Positions 37,791-47,193 of a stretch of 64,000 nt of DNA are shown here, one piece after another. The first letter of the stretch is position 1; the number at the start of each line of letters is the position of its first letter. The DNA is from Aurantimonas sp. 22II-16-19i (GTDB lineage: Bacteria > Pseudomonadota > Alphaproteobacteria > Rhizobiales > Rhizobiaceae): contig NZ_AQQS01000002.1 in assembly GCF_002088275.1 (NCBI RefSeq), positions 124,001 to 188,000 of the forward strand. The letters run 5' to 3'. The notes beneath the pieces are model-generated. The model searched no databases, was not told where the DNA came from, and worked only from the letters and a program-made list of their open reading frames with translations. The translations under genes and the position numbers were made by a program.

Positions 37791-39494
37791 TCAGTCGGCC
37801 CAGGGCAGGACGCCGCGCGGCAGCCGGCGCGCGAAGAGCGCCGTCGCGCCCATGATGGCGACGATGGCGACCACCGTCACCACCGCGACCGCCGAGGCGA
37901 GCACCGTGGAGCCGCCGTCGTCGAGATTGAAGACCACGACCCCCAGCGTCTCGTTGCCCGCCGACCAGAGCAGCGCCGAGACCGTCAGCTCGTTGAAGCT
38001 GGTCATGAAGGTCAGCACCGCGCCCGCCGCCGCCGCCGGGGCGAGCAGCGGAAACAGCACCGTGCGCAGCCGGAAGAGGTAGCCGGCACCGGTCATCCGC
38101 GCCGCCTCGTCGAGCCCCCGATCGAGCTGCTGCACCGCGCCGACGACGGGCCGCAGCGACAGGGTCAGGAAGCGGGCGAGATAGGCGAAGAAGATGATCC
38201 AGATGGTGTTGTAGAGGCTGAAGCCGAGGATCGGCAGCGGCCGGATGAAGATCAGGATGGCGGCGATGCCGAGGACGATGCCGGGCAACGCGTAGGGCAC
38301 CTCGGCCAGCATCGCGAGGCTCTTCAGGAGCCGCCCGCCGCGCCAGACGATCATCGCGGCGAAGGGCACGGCAAGCAGCATCAGGAGGAGCGAGGCGCCG
38401 GCGGCGAGGAAGAAGGAGTTGCGGAAGGCCCTGACCGTCGCATCCTGGCGAAACAGCACCTCGGCGTAGTTGCCGAGCGTCATGGTGGCGTTCGACAGCG
38501 GCACGCCATAGGCGGTGACCAGCGAGGTCGCGACGAGGGCGAGGAGGGGAACGACGAGGATCACGACGATGATCCCCCAGGCGCCGATCTCGGCCGGCAG
38601 CCGGGCCTTGCCGAGCCGGTAGCGGAGCGCCTGCGACGGCGCGCCGACGCTGCGGAAATCGCGCCTGCCGATCAGCAGCGACTGCACGGCGAAGCCGGCA
38701 AAGGCGAGCGCGCCCACCAGGATCGAGAGCACGGCGACGTCGGAGATGATCGACGGGCCGAAGCTTGCCAGCCGCTGGTAGATGAGGGTCGGCAGCACCG
38801 TGTAGCCGGCCGGGATGCCGAGCAGCGCCGGGATGCCGAAATTGCCGATGGCCGAGACGAAGGCGAGGGCGGAGCCGGCGACGAGCGCCGGCGTCATCAT
38901 CGGCAGGACGACGGTGCGCAGCACGAAGAGCCGGCCGGCGCCACAGGCCCGTGCCGCCTCGATCATCTCCCGCGGCAGGCCGCGCAGGCCGGCCCGCACC
39001 GCCAGGAAGACCAGCGGCGCATGCTGGATGCCAAGGAGGAGAATGATCCCTTCGGCGCTGTAGAAAGGGTTCGGCGCCCCGAGCGGCGGGGCGAGGCCGA
39101 GGGTGATCAGCAGCGGGCTGGACGGGCCGGCGAGCTGCGCCCAGGACAGGGCCGTCACCTGCGGCGGGATCATCAGCGGCAGGAGAAACGCGAAGACCAG
39201 CGCCGCCTTGGCCCGGATGTCGGTCAGTGCCACGGCCAGCGCGAAACCCGTCCCGAGGACGAGCGAGATCCCCGTCCCGAAGATCGACGTGACCAGCGAG
39301 TGCCAGGTCGCCGTCCAGGTCGAGCCGGCGGCGAGCACCGAGACGAGGTTCGACGGGTCGAGCCGGCCTCCCGGGGCGATCGCTTCCAACAGGAGGCGCG
39401 CCATCGGCAGGACGGAGACGAGCAGGATGAAGACGACGAGGACGGCGAGAGCCAGGCCCTCGCCGTCCTGTCTGCGCTTGACGAATGCGATCAA
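37791..39494 (-). CDS. ABC transporter permease, two-domain FbpB type
   Basis: A 567-aa inner-membrane permease with about twelve helices and two copies of the binding-protein-dependent transport domain, as in FbpB/AfuB iron permeases. The first EAA-like loop is near ARACGAGRLFVLRTVVLP in the first half; the second is AARMTGAGYLFRLRTVLFP in the C-terminal part. It opens MIAFVKRRQDGEGLALAVLV with a first helix. The stop of the binding-protein gene is only four bases upstream, so the two form an operon on the minus strand. The substrate could be Fe(III), 2-aminoethylphosphonate or a related small solute. Confidence 0.88.
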   Translation of the reverse strand: MIAFVKRRQDGEGLALAVLVVFILLVSVLPMARLLLEAIAPGGRLDPSNLVSVLAAGSTWTATWHSLVTSIFGTGISLVLGTGFALAVALTDIRAKAALVFAFLLPLMIPPQVTALSWAQLAGPSSPLLITLGLAPPLGAPNPFYSAEGIILLLGIQHAPLVFLAVRAGLRGLPREMIEAARACGAGRLFVLRTVVLPMMTPALVAGSALAFVSAIGNFGIPALLGIPAGYTVLPTLIYQRLASFGPSIISDVAVLSILVGALAFAGFAVQSLLIGRRDFRSVGAPSQALRYRLGKARLPAEIGAWGIIVVILVVPLLALVATSLVTAYGVPLSNATMTLGNYAEVLFRQDATVRAFRNSFFLAAGASLLLMLLAVPFAAMIVWRGGRLLKSLAMLAEVPYALPGIVLGIAAILIFIRPLPILGFSLYNTIWIIFFAYLARFLTLSLRPVVGAVQQLDRGLDEAARMTGAGYLFRLRTVLFPLLAPAAAAGAVLTFMTSFNELTVSALLWSAGNETLGVVVFNLDDGGSTVLASAVAVVTVVAIVAIMGATALFARRLPRGVLPWAD

Positions 39495-39498
39495 GCGG

Positions 39499-40482
39499 TC
39501 AGCCGCCGAAGATGTCGGCGAAGCGCTTCTTGTTGGTCTCTTCGTCGGCCAGCGCCTTCTCGGCGTCGAAGGACATCAGCTTGATCTGGTCGCGGCCGGG
39601 GAAGCCGGCGGGCCCGGCGACGCCGTCGCGGGCCGGCAGATAGCCCTGCGAAGCGGCGAGCTTCTGGCCCTCCTCGGAGAGGAGGAAGTCGACGAAGGCC
39701 TTGGCGGCTTCCGGGTTCTGCGAGGTCTTCAGGATCGCCACCGGCTCGGTGACCGCCGAGACGCCCTCGGTCGGGAAGACGAAGTTCACCGGCGAGCCCT
39801 TGGCCGCCTCGCGGATCGGCAGATAGTCGACGATGACGCCATAGGCGGACTGGCCGCCGGCGACGGCCTTCAGGATGCCGCCATTGCCGCCGGCCGCCGT
39901 CGCGCCGTTCTTTGCCAGCGCCTCGACATAGTCCCAGCCGAGATCGGGGTTCTGGGTGATCGCCGCGAGATGGACGAGGGCGGCGCCGGAGGTCAGCGGG
40001 CTCGGCATCGTCACCTGGCCCTTCGCTTCCTCCTTGGTCAGGTCCTTCCAGGAGGTCGGCGTCATTCCGGCGCGGGTGTTGTTGACGATGCCGGTGGTGA
40101 TCAGCTTCGTCGAGAAGTAGGTCTTGTCCTTGTCGTGGAGGCCGTCCTCGAAGCCGGTCGTGTCGGCGTCCTCATAGGCCATCAGGCGGTCGTCGCGCTT
40201 CAGGCCTTCCATCGTCACGCTGTCGGCGATGAGGAGGAGGTCCGGCTGCGGGCTGCCGGCGGCGAACTCGGCCTGCAGCTTCGCCATCACCTTGGTGGTT
40301 CCGTCGCGCACCCACTCGACGTCGACGTCGGGATTGGCCTTCTCGAAGGCGTCGACGGTCGCCTGGGCGTCCTCGTTGGGCTGGCTGGTGTAGAGCACCA
40401 GCTTGCCCGAGGCGGCGAGGGCGGGGGCGGCGGCGAAAAGCGCCGCGAGCGAGACGGCGAGAAGGCTGGCTTTGCGGATCAT
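39499..40482 (-). CDS. ABC transporter substrate-binding protein, ferric type
   Basis: A 327-aa periplasmic binding protein with signal peptide MIRKASLLAVSLAALFAAAPALAA (cleaved at about 23). The mature start KLVLYTSQPNEDAQATVDAFEKA is typical of class-1 iron/phosphonate binding proteins. LLLIADSVTMEGLKRDDRLM and GYLPARDGVAGPAGFPGRDQIKLM also fit. The tyrosine pairs that bind iron in FbpA are not obvious, so an organic solute such as an aminophosphonate is possible. ATG 40482 follows GGAG by nine bases; ATG 40491, in frame, is an alternative. It is the first gene of the binding-protein/permease operon. Confidence 0.87.
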   Translation of the reverse strand: MIRKASLLAVSLAALFAAAPALAASGKLVLYTSQPNEDAQATVDAFEKANPDVDVEWVRDGTTKVMAKLQAEFAAGSPQPDLLLIADSVTMEGLKRDDRLMAYEDADTTGFEDGLHDKDKTYFSTKLITTGIVNNTRAGMTPTSWKDLTKEEAKGQVTMPSPLTSGAALVHLAAITQNPDLGWDYVEALAKNGATAAGGNGGILKAVAGGQSAYGVIVDYLPIREAAKGSPVNFVFPTEGVSAVTEPVAILKTSQNPEAAKAFVDFLLSEEGQKLAASQGYLPARDGVAGPAGFPGRDQIKLMSFDAEKALADEETNKKRFADIFGG

Positions 40483-40561
40483 GGGACGCATCTCCGAGAT
40501 CGGGTTCAGGATCGGCGCCAGGGCCATAGCACCGTTCGAGCCTGCGGAGTAACCGCTGCGC

Positions 40562-40589
40562 CATGACAGGGGCATGACAGGGGCATGAC
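40562..40589. repeat. 11-bp tandem repeat upstream of the binding-protein gene
   Basis: The unit CATGACAGGGG occurs twice exactly (40562-40572, 40573-40583) with a third partial copy (CATGAC to 40589). It lies about 80-107 bases before the start of the minus-strand binding-protein gene, where an operator or promoter would be. The rest of the 330-base gap (40483-40812) shows no gene. Confidence 0.5.
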
Positions 40590-40812
40590 CGCGCCGGAGC
40601 CCTCGGTGGCCGGGCCGCCGAGGCGGGGCCGGTGGCCGGGATGGAGGCGGCCCCGTCGTCCCGCGGCATTCGCCCGCCATCACCCGGCCCGTCTCCTGCG
40701 GATCGGAGACGGCGCGATGGGTGGCGGAAGTCGGCAAAGGTGGTCGGTATCCTCGCTCCCCCCGTCGCCAGAAAGGCCGAAGGCCCAAGCGCCCGAGTGC
40801 TCGCGACACCCG

Positions 40813-42426
40813 TCAGGCCGCCGAATCCCGCTCCGGCAGGAACTGGTAGAGCCAGGTCTCGGTCAGGGTCTGGTCGCCGCGGCGCAGATAGGCGCGAAGA
40901 TCCACCGGGTCGATGTCCTCGGCCTTGAGATCGAAGGTCATGCGCCAGGCGGTTCCGACCTTCACCGAGTAGCAGTCGATGTTCGACAGCTCGCCCCGCG
41001 AGGTCGAGACCACGGCCTTGACGCCCTTGGCGTCGCGATCGAGCTTTGCGACGAAGCCGCCGTCGAAGTCGACCGCGAACTTGACGACGCCCTTCGGCCT
41101 CGGCTGGCCGGCGATGCCGCCGCGGCCGATGCGGGTCGCGGTGACGGCGCTGACCTCTGCCGGCCGCGGCTCGTCCTTCGCCCAGGTCAGGCGGTAGGAC
41201 AGGGGGATCTCGTCGCCTTTCCGGACCGGCTTGCCGGAGACCCAGTAGACGACGATGTTGTCGTGGATCTCGTCGTCGGTGGGGATCTCGACGAGCTGCA
41301 CCTCGCCCTGGCCCCAGTCGCCCTTCGGCTCGATCCAGACGCTTGGCCGCTTTTCGTAGAAGACGCCGTCGTCCTCGTAGTTGGAGAAGGCGCGGTCGCG
41401 CTGCAACAGGCCGAAGCCCTTCGGATTCTTGTCCGAGAAGCTGGAGGTGCGTACGGCGGACGGGTTGTTCAGCGGCCGCCAGATCCGCTCGTTGGCGCCG
41501 GTCCAGATCGCCAGCCCGTCGCTGTCGTGGACCTCGGGGCGCCAGTCGACGCGGTCCGGCCGGTCGGTCTCGGAGAACCAGAACATCGAGGTCAGCGGTG
41601 CGAGGCCGACGCGGTCGATCTTCTCGCGGGCGAAGAACCGGCTGTCGATGTCCATGACGACCGGGCCGTGCTTGCCGACATCCATGCGGAAGACGCCGGT
41701 CATGCGCGGCGAGTCGATCAGGCAGGTGATGACGAGTTCGTGGCCGGGGGTCGTCGAGCGTTCGAGGAAATAGTCGGTGAAGCGGGGAAACTCCTCCGGC
41801 GTCGGCATGGCGACGTCGAGGGCGAGGGCACGGGCGGAGAGGCCGAACTGGTTGAGTTCGCCGGACGAGCGGAAATAGGCAGCGCCGAGGAAGGCCAGCC
41901 AGTCGGTCTGCTGGTCGGGCGCCATGACCCTCAGGCCGGCATAGCCGATGTCCTTCGGCAGCTTGCGCGCCGGGCTGTCCTCCGGCATATCGAACACCGC
42001 CGGGTCGTAGCGCAGCTGGCGCGACTTGTCGCCGTCGACGACGTGGATGCCGACGGGAAGCTGGAAATAGCGGCCGAGATGGAAGAGGCGGACGGGTGCC
42101 TTGCCGCCGGCGACCTCGAGTGTCGCCTCCGGCTTGAACTTGATCTTCCAATGGGCGTCGAAGTCGATCTGGTCGAGGACCTCGGGATCGCGCGAGCGCG
42201 TCTCGATGAAGGGCTGCATCGCCATGCGCCGGGCATGATCGGCGAGAAGGTCGAAGGAGAACGGCTTTTCCGCCGCGAAGGACAAGAGGTCGTCCTCGGC
42301 GAAGGCTCGGCCTCCCGTCGGCAGCAGGCCGAGGGCTGCTGCGGCAGCGAGGAAGGACCGACGGCTCAGTCCGGACGAGCGGTGCGGATGCGCCGCGCCC
42401 TCGGGCGCCGCGGAATGGTGTCGCAT
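40813..42426 (-). CDS. opgD: periplasmic glucan biosynthesis protein (OpgD/OpgG family)
   Basis: A 537-aa OpgG-family protein needed for osmoregulated periplasmic glucan. A twin-arginine signal (SRRSFLAAAAALGLLPTGG, about 21-39) sends the folded protein to the periplasm, the feature that separates OpgD from Sec-exported OpgG. Conserved segments: FSFDLLADHARRMAMQPF, WLAFLGAAYFRSSGELNQFGLSARALA, SFSDKNPKGFGLLQRDRAFSNYEDD and YEKRPSVWIEPKGDWGQG. ATG 42426 follows AGGGGC; ATG 42444, six codons earlier, is possible. No opgH glucosyltransferase is adjacent, so either it is elsewhere or this protein acts with a different synthase. Confidence 0.9.
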   Translation of the reverse strand: MRHHSAAPEGAAHPHRSSGLSRRSFLAAAAALGLLPTGGRAFAEDDLLSFAAEKPFSFDLLADHARRMAMQPFIETRSRDPEVLDQIDFDAHWKIKFKPEATLEVAGGKAPVRLFHLGRYFQLPVGIHVVDGDKSRQLRYDPAVFDMPEDSPARKLPKDIGYAGLRVMAPDQQTDWLAFLGAAYFRSSGELNQFGLSARALALDVAMPTPEEFPRFTDYFLERSTTPGHELVITCLIDSPRMTGVFRMDVGKHGPVVMDIDSRFFAREKIDRVGLAPLTSMFWFSETDRPDRVDWRPEVHDSDGLAIWTGANERIWRPLNNPSAVRTSSFSDKNPKGFGLLQRDRAFSNYEDDGVFYEKRPSVWIEPKGDWGQGEVQLVEIPTDDEIHDNIVVYWVSGKPVRKGDEIPLSYRLTWAKDEPRPAEVSAVTATRIGRGGIAGQPRPKGVVKFAVDFDGGFVAKLDRDAKGVKAVVSTSRGELSNIDCYSVKVGTAWRMTFDLKAEDIDPVDLRAYLRRGDQTLTETWLYQFLPERDSAA

Positions 42427-42911
42427 ATGTCTGCCCCTACGCATGGATGCGGACGCTTGGCTGCGTCCTGTTTTGTGGCCGCAGAGTCAGCGGCATTTTG
42501 TCAGCGGTAAGGCGAAAACTGCATTTGCGCCATGCACTCGGTGACCGTGCTCATAAGTTCTGCAGGGATGATAAATCCGACTGCCGATACGCCCGAAACG
42601 CCCGGCTTCCGCCGTCCTTCCGCCAAGTGCTTGGGATAAAATCGCAAACTCCCGGAAGCGTCGGACGGCCGATCCAGCATCAGGGAGCAAGGTCGTCAGT
42701 TGCCGGGCGCCGTGCGCGGAGTGTCGGGCATCGGATGTTCAGCGACGCAGAACCGCCCGGCCGGATGGCCCGCTCCGCCCGATGCGGCGACATCTCGCCG
42801 CGCCGGTGGCGCTTCTTGGCCGGTCGTCGCATTTTCATCAGAGTGACGCGCGATGGTCCGGCGAGACCGGAGCCGCGAAAGCCGGCTTCCGGCACAAGGA
42901 GATCCCGCATC
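42427..42911. other. divergent intergenic stretch
   Basis: These 485 bases separate the glucan protein gene (minus) from the DUF2147 gene (plus), so both promoters should be here. Composition dips at about 42480-42580. Apart from promoters that I cannot place with confidence, no gene, RNA or repeat is supported. Confidence 0.35.
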
Positions 42912-43256
42912 ATGACAATCGCTCGTTTCGCCCTCGTGGCGGTGTTTTCCGTCGGCCTTGCCGGCACCGCCTCCGGCCAGGCCATCACCGGCGACTGGCT
43001 GACCGAGAATGGCGAGCGGGTGACGGTCGAGCCCTGCGGCAAGTCCTATTGCTCGGTGGTCGCCACCGGCACCTATCGGGGACAGCGCATCGCCGAGGTC
43101 GCCGGTTCCGGACCGGAATATCCCGGCACGATCACCGATCCGCGCGCCGGCAAGACCTACAAGGGCTCGATGACGGTCCGCGGCGCGCAGCTCGACCTGA
43201 AGGGCTGCCTGATGGGGATGTTCTGCAAGACCGTCCAGAGCTGGCGCCGCCCGTAA
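42912..43256 (+). CDS. DUF2147-type small exported protein
   Basis: A 114-aa protein with a cleavable signal (MTIARFALVAVFSVGLAGTASGQ, cut after about 22). The mature domain begins AITGDWLTENGERVTVEPCG and continues CSVVATGTYRGQ..., ending GCLMGMFCKTVQSWRRP. The opening GxW, paired cysteines and compact beta pattern fit the DUF2147 family of periplasmic proteins of unknown function. The ATG sits behind AAGGAG. It converges with the amidase gene, whose stop lies 18 bases away. No operon partner. Confidence 0.8.
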   Translation: MTIARFALVAVFSVGLAGTASGQAITGDWLTENGERVTVEPCGKSYCSVVATGTYRGQRIAEVAGSGPEYPGTITDPRAGKTYKGSMTVRGAQLDLKGCLMGMFCKTVQSWRRP

Positions 43257-43274
43257 GCGTCGGGGCGTGGCGCG

Positions 43275-44771
43275 CTACCCTTCACGCCGCCGCGCCAAAG
43301 CGAGGAGGTCGGCCTCCCGCCCGTGCGGCGCGATGAGCTGCAGGCCGGCGGCCAGCCCGTCCCTGAAGCCGGCGGGCATGGCGAGGACGGGGCAGCCGGA
43401 CAGGGTGCCGGGGGCGACGCATTCCATCCAGCGATGGTAGCTGTCCATCCGCCGTCCGGCGATCTCCTGCGGCCAGCGCCATCCGGCCGGGAAGGGCCAG
43501 ACCTGCGCGGCCGGCAAGGCGAGGACGTCGAAGCGCGCGAAGAGGTCGAGGAGCCGCAGGTGCCACGCGGTGCGGGTCTCGCCGGCGGCAAAGACGTCGA
43601 GGGCGCTGAGCCCCCTGCCGCCCTCGATCTCCCATTGCAGCTCGGGCTTCAACAAACCGCGGGTCGCCGGATCGTCGAAGAGCGGGCCGAACTTGCCGGC
43701 GACGGCGACATGGCGCTGGACGACGAAGTTGTGCCACAGCCGTTCGGCCTCGAAGCCGAGATCGGCGGGTGCGGTGTCGGTATCGGGGATGGCGGCAAGC
43801 GCGGCGAGGCAGGTGTCGAGGATGCCCGGCTCGAAGGCGAGGTGGCCGCCGAGATCGCCGAGCCAGCCGATGCGTACCGGCCGGTCGCCGGTCGGTGTGG
43901 GGCGCGAGACGTCCGGCAGTCCCGCCGACAGCGGCTGGCGCGGGTCCGATCCGGCCTGGACCCGAAGCAGCCGCTCCATATCGTCGATCGTCCGGGCCAT
44001 CGGGCCATCGGTCGACAGCGACGCCTCGAAGACGTTGCCGGCGGGAAGGCTCGGCACCCGGCCGAAGGAGGGGCGAAGGCCGTAGACATTGTTGAAGGCG
44101 GCGGGATTGCGCAGCGAGCCGCCCATGTCCGAACCGTCGGCGACCGGCAGCATGCGCGTCGCCAGCGCGACGGCCGCGCCGCCGGAGGAGCCGCCGGCGC
44201 TGCGTGACGGATCGAAAGCATTGCGGGTGGTGCCGAAGACCTCGTTGAAGCTGTGCGAGCCGAGGCCGAATTCCGGCGTGTTGGTCTTGCCGATGACGAT
44301 GGCGCCGGCCGCCCGGATCCTTGCTGTGGAAAGCCCATCGAAGTCGGGCACGTGGTCGCGGTAGATCGGCGAGCCGAAGGTGGTCGTCAGGCCCCTGGTC
44401 GGCGACAGGTCCTTGATGGCGATCGGCAGGCCGTGGAGCGGCCCGAGCGCCACGCCCGACGCCACCTGGCCGTCGGCCGCCTCGGCTTCGGCGAGAATTT
44501 CCTTGCGCGGGCGCAGCGAGACGATGGCGAGGTGGCGCGGATTGACCGCGTCGATCCGGTCGAGAAAGGCGGTGGCCACCTCGACGCAGGACAGCCGCCG
44601 CGCGGCGATGGCCCCGGCGAGTTCCGTGGCGCTCGCAGCGCAGATGGCGGAGATCTCTCCCGCCGGTGCGCGCAGCGACCCGTCGGCGGCAAAGGGCGAC
44701 GTCGCATCGCCCTCTGCCGTCGTCCCCTGCGACGGGGCGGTCCCTCGTGTCACGGCCGCACGCCGCCGCAA
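43275..44771 (-). CDS. amidase-signature family amidase
   Basis: A 498-aa amidase with the Ser-cisSer-Lys triad: Lys120 in PIAIKDLSP, cis-Ser195 in SAGGSSGGAA and nucleophile Ser219 in GSDMGGSLRNPA. It hydrolyses an amide or acyl-amide bond to acid and ammonia or amine; the exact substrate cannot be read from sequence. It is the last gene of an eight-gene minus-strand operon (binding protein, two permeases, double ATPase, MlrC, two M20 hydrolases, amidase), 16 bases after the CPG2-type gene. The first 40 residues are Ala/Gly/Thr-rich, so the true start may lie a little downstream. Confidence 0.88.
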   Translation of the reverse strand: MRRRAAVTRGTAPSQGTTAEGDATSPFAADGSLRAPAGEISAICAASATELAGAIAARRLSCVEVATAFLDRIDAVNPRHLAIVSLRPRKEILAEAEAADGQVASGVALGPLHGLPIAIKDLSPTRGLTTTFGSPIYRDHVPDFDGLSTARIRAAGAIVIGKTNTPEFGLGSHSFNEVFGTTRNAFDPSRSAGGSSGGAAVALATRMLPVADGSDMGGSLRNPAAFNNVYGLRPSFGRVPSLPAGNVFEASLSTDGPMARTIDDMERLLRVQAGSDPRQPLSAGLPDVSRPTPTGDRPVRIGWLGDLGGHLAFEPGILDTCLAALAAIPDTDTAPADLGFEAERLWHNFVVQRHVAVAGKFGPLFDDPATRGLLKPELQWEIEGGRGLSALDVFAAGETRTAWHLRLLDLFARFDVLALPAAQVWPFPAGWRWPQEIAGRRMDSYHRWMECVAPGTLSGCPVLAMPAGFRDGLAAGLQLIAPHGREADLLALARRREG

Positions 44772-44787
44772 CGACCGTTGCCGGACA

Positions 44788-45921
44788 TCAGTCGAGCTCC
44801 GCCAGGAGGCCGGCGATGAGGCGGCCGCGCGAGGCGAGGCTGGACACCTCGATGTGCTCGTTCAGCGTATGCACGTCGCGGCCGACGACACCGAGCCCGT
44901 CGAGGGTCGGCAGGCCCATGGCGCCGGTGAAGTTACCGTCCGAGCCGCCGCCTTCCGAGGCATGGGCGAGGTCGAAGCCGAGTTCGTTGCCGATGCGGCG
45001 AACGCGCTCATAGAGCGCCATGGTTCCCTCGCTCGCTTCCCAGACCGGGCGAACGACGCTCTTCTCGACGGCGAAACCGGTGCCGTCCGGCTCGCGCTTG
45101 TCGAAGGCGAGGATCTTCGCGGTGCCCTGGTCGAGATCGTCCTGGCGCTTGGCCATGGAGAGGCATTCGGCCCGGGCGACGGTGGGCACGCAGTTCACCC
45201 ACTGGCCGCCATGCATGACCGATACCGAGAAGGTGCAGTCCTCGTTCGTCATGTCCTCGATCTCGATCAGCTTTCTCGCCATCATCTTGACCGCCGACTG
45301 TCCGGCCTTGAGGGCCGCGCCGGCATGGCTGGGGCGGCCGGTGGCGGTGAGATGATAGCGGGCGATGGCGTAGCGGCCGGTGACGACGGTGTCGCGGGCC
45401 CATGCCGGTTCGGGGACGAGGACGTACTTGTTCTTCGCCGCCTCGGCCTCGATCAGCGCCCGCGTGCCGGGCGTGCCGATCTCCTCGTCGGAGGTGAGAA
45501 GCACGGTAACGGGCAGGGGCGTCTCGACGCCCATGTCGGCGAGCGCCTTGACGGCGTGGATGGCGATGTAGTTGCCGCCCTTCATGTCGCAGATGCCGGG
45601 GCCCCAGCAGATGTCGCCCTCACGCCGGAAGGGCAGCTTCTCCAGCGTCCCGAGCGGGTGCACCGTGTCGAGATGGCCGATGATCAGGACGCCCGGTTCG
45701 CCCTGTTTCGGATGGGGAAACTTGCCCCGCACACAATTGCCGAGGCCCTCCGGCCCGGGGATGATCTCAACCGAGAAGCCGAGCGCCTCCATGTCCCCGG
45801 CGGCGAGCGCCATCATCCTGTCGACCGAGGGCTTGTCGTAGGTCGGGCTTTCGCACTCGACCCAGCGCTTCAGGCCCTTGATCATTTCCTCCGCGTCGAG
45901 CGGAACCTTCGTCACGTCCAT
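44788..45921 (-). CDS. M20 family metallohydrolase, carboxypeptidase G2-like
   Basis: A 377-aa M20 enzyme with the two-zinc site: His83 and Asp85 in GHLDTVHP, Asp112 in GICDMKGGN, catalytic Glu146/Glu147 in TSDEEIGTPG, and a C-terminal metal His near the end. The overall pattern is closest to glutamate carboxypeptidase G2, which removes C-terminal Glu from N-acyl or folate-like compounds. The dimerisation domain lies in the middle (about 185-290). There is no signal peptide, so it acts in the cytosol after uptake by the ABC system encoded upstream. It sits between another M20 gene and the amidase. Confidence 0.88.
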   Translation of the reverse strand: MDVTKVPLDAEEMIKGLKRWVECESPTYDKPSVDRMMALAAGDMEALGFSVEIIPGPEGLGNCVRGKFPHPKQGEPGVLIIGHLDTVHPLGTLEKLPFRREGDICWGPGICDMKGGNYIAIHAVKALADMGVETPLPVTVLLTSDEEIGTPGTRALIEAEAAKNKYVLVPEPAWARDTVVTGRYAIARYHLTATGRPSHAGAALKAGQSAVKMMARKLIEIEDMTNEDCTFSVSVMHGGQWVNCVPTVARAECLSMAKRQDDLDQGTAKILAFDKREPDGTGFAVEKSVVRPVWEASEGTMALYERVRRIGNELGFDLAHASEGGGSDGNFTGAMGLPTLDGLGVVGRDVHTLNEHIEVSSLASRGRLIAGLLAELD

Positions 45922-45975
45922 GTCTGTCAGTCCTTGCGAGGATATCGAAATCGCTGTGGCTCGTCCGGAGCCGTC

Positions 45976-47139
45976 TCAGACGGCGAGCCGCCGCTCCACC
46001 ACACGGGCGAGCAGGCTCGAGCCGATCGGCAGGATCGCGTCGTCGAGGATGAAGCCGGGATTGTGCACCGGCACCGACCCGCCATGGCCGACCCAGCAAT
46101 AGGCGCCGGGAACGGCGAGGAGCATGTCGGCGAAGTCCTCGCTGCCCATCATCGGGTTCGGGTCGGTGAGCACGTTCTCCTCGCCGACGATCTCGACGGC
46201 GGCCTCCCGCATCGCCTCGGTCTCGGCCGGATGGTTCTCGAGGACGGAGAAGACGTCGCGGATGTCGATGTCGATCTCGCACTGGTACATCGCCGCGGCG
46301 CCGGCGCAGATCTCGCGCATGCGGCTCCTGATCAGATCGCCCACCGCGTCGTCGAAAAAGCGGATGGTGCCGCCGAGCTCGGCGGTTTCCGGCACGACGT
46401 TGTAGGCCGAGCCGGCGTTGAACTTGGTGATCGACAGGACCGCCGGCAGCATCGGATCGACGTTGCGGCTGACGATGCTCTGGAGGCTCTGGGAGAGCGA
46501 CGTCGCGATGACGATGGGATCGCGGCTGTCGTGGGGCCGCGCGCCGTGGCTGCCGCGGCCGCGGATGGTGATGTCGAAGAAGCTCGCCCCGGCCATCGCC
46601 TTGCCCGGGAAGACGGCGATCTGGCCGAGATCGTGGACCGGGCTGTTGTGGAGGCCGTAGATCTCGTCGCAGGGAAAGCGCTCGAACAGCTTCTCGGCGA
46701 TCATCGCGCGCGCCCCGCCGAGGCCTTCCTCGGCTGGCTGGAAGACGAACATCGCGGTGCCGGCGAAGTCCCGCCTGGCGGCCAGATAGCGGGCGGCGCC
46801 GAGCAGCATGGTGGTGTGGCCGTCATGGCCGCAGCCATGGAAGGCGCCGGGATTCTGCGAGCGATAGGGAAGGTTGGTCTGCTCCTCCATCGGCAGGGCG
46901 TCCATGTCGGCTCGCAGGCCGATCGTGCGCCCGGCGCCGCCGGTGCCCCGCAGGATGCCGACGACGCCGGTGACGCCGATGCCCTCATGCACCTCGTCGA
47001 GACCGTATTCCTTCAGCTTCGCGGCGACGATCGCCGCGGTGCGCGTCTCCTCGAAGCCGATCTCGGGATGGGCGTGGAGATCGCGGCGGATCTCGGTCAG
47101 ATCCTGAGCAAAGCTCTGGATCTCGGGAATGATGGTCAT
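45976..47139 (-). CDS. M20 family amidohydrolase (hippurate hydrolase-like)
   Basis: A 387-aa amidohydrolase of the M20D group (IAA-amino-acid/hippurate hydrolase type). Typical features: RRDLHAHPEIGFEE at 18-31, the metal motif CGHDGHTTML at 103-112, QPAEEGLGGA, and GAYCWVGHGG near the C-terminus. It would cleave N-acyl or N-aroyl amino acids. ATG 47139 has GAGGA six bases upstream; ATG 47157 is less likely. It is cytosolic and in the same operon as a second, unrelated-subfamily M20 enzyme, suggesting sequential or complementary hydrolysis of imported conjugates. Confidence 0.9.
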   Translation of the reverse strand: MTIIPEIQSFAQDLTEIRRDLHAHPEIGFEETRTAAIVAAKLKEYGLDEVHEGIGVTGVVGILRGTGGAGRTIGLRADMDALPMEEQTNLPYRSQNPGAFHGCGHDGHTTMLLGAARYLAARRDFAGTAMFVFQPAEEGLGGARAMIAEKLFERFPCDEIYGLHNSPVHDLGQIAVFPGKAMAGASFFDITIRGRGSHGARPHDSRDPIVIATSLSQSLQSIVSRNVDPMLPAVLSITKFNAGSAYNVVPETAELGGTIRFFDDAVGDLIRSRMREICAGAAAMYQCEIDIDIRDVFSVLENHPAETEAMREAAVEIVGEENVLTDPNPMMGSEDFADMLLAVPGAYCWVGHGGSVPVHNPGFILDDAILPIGSSLLARVVERRLAV

Positions 47140-47193
47140 GGCAGTCCTCGTGGGCATCGGGTCGGCGGTCGCTCGCCCGCCGCGTGGAAGGGG

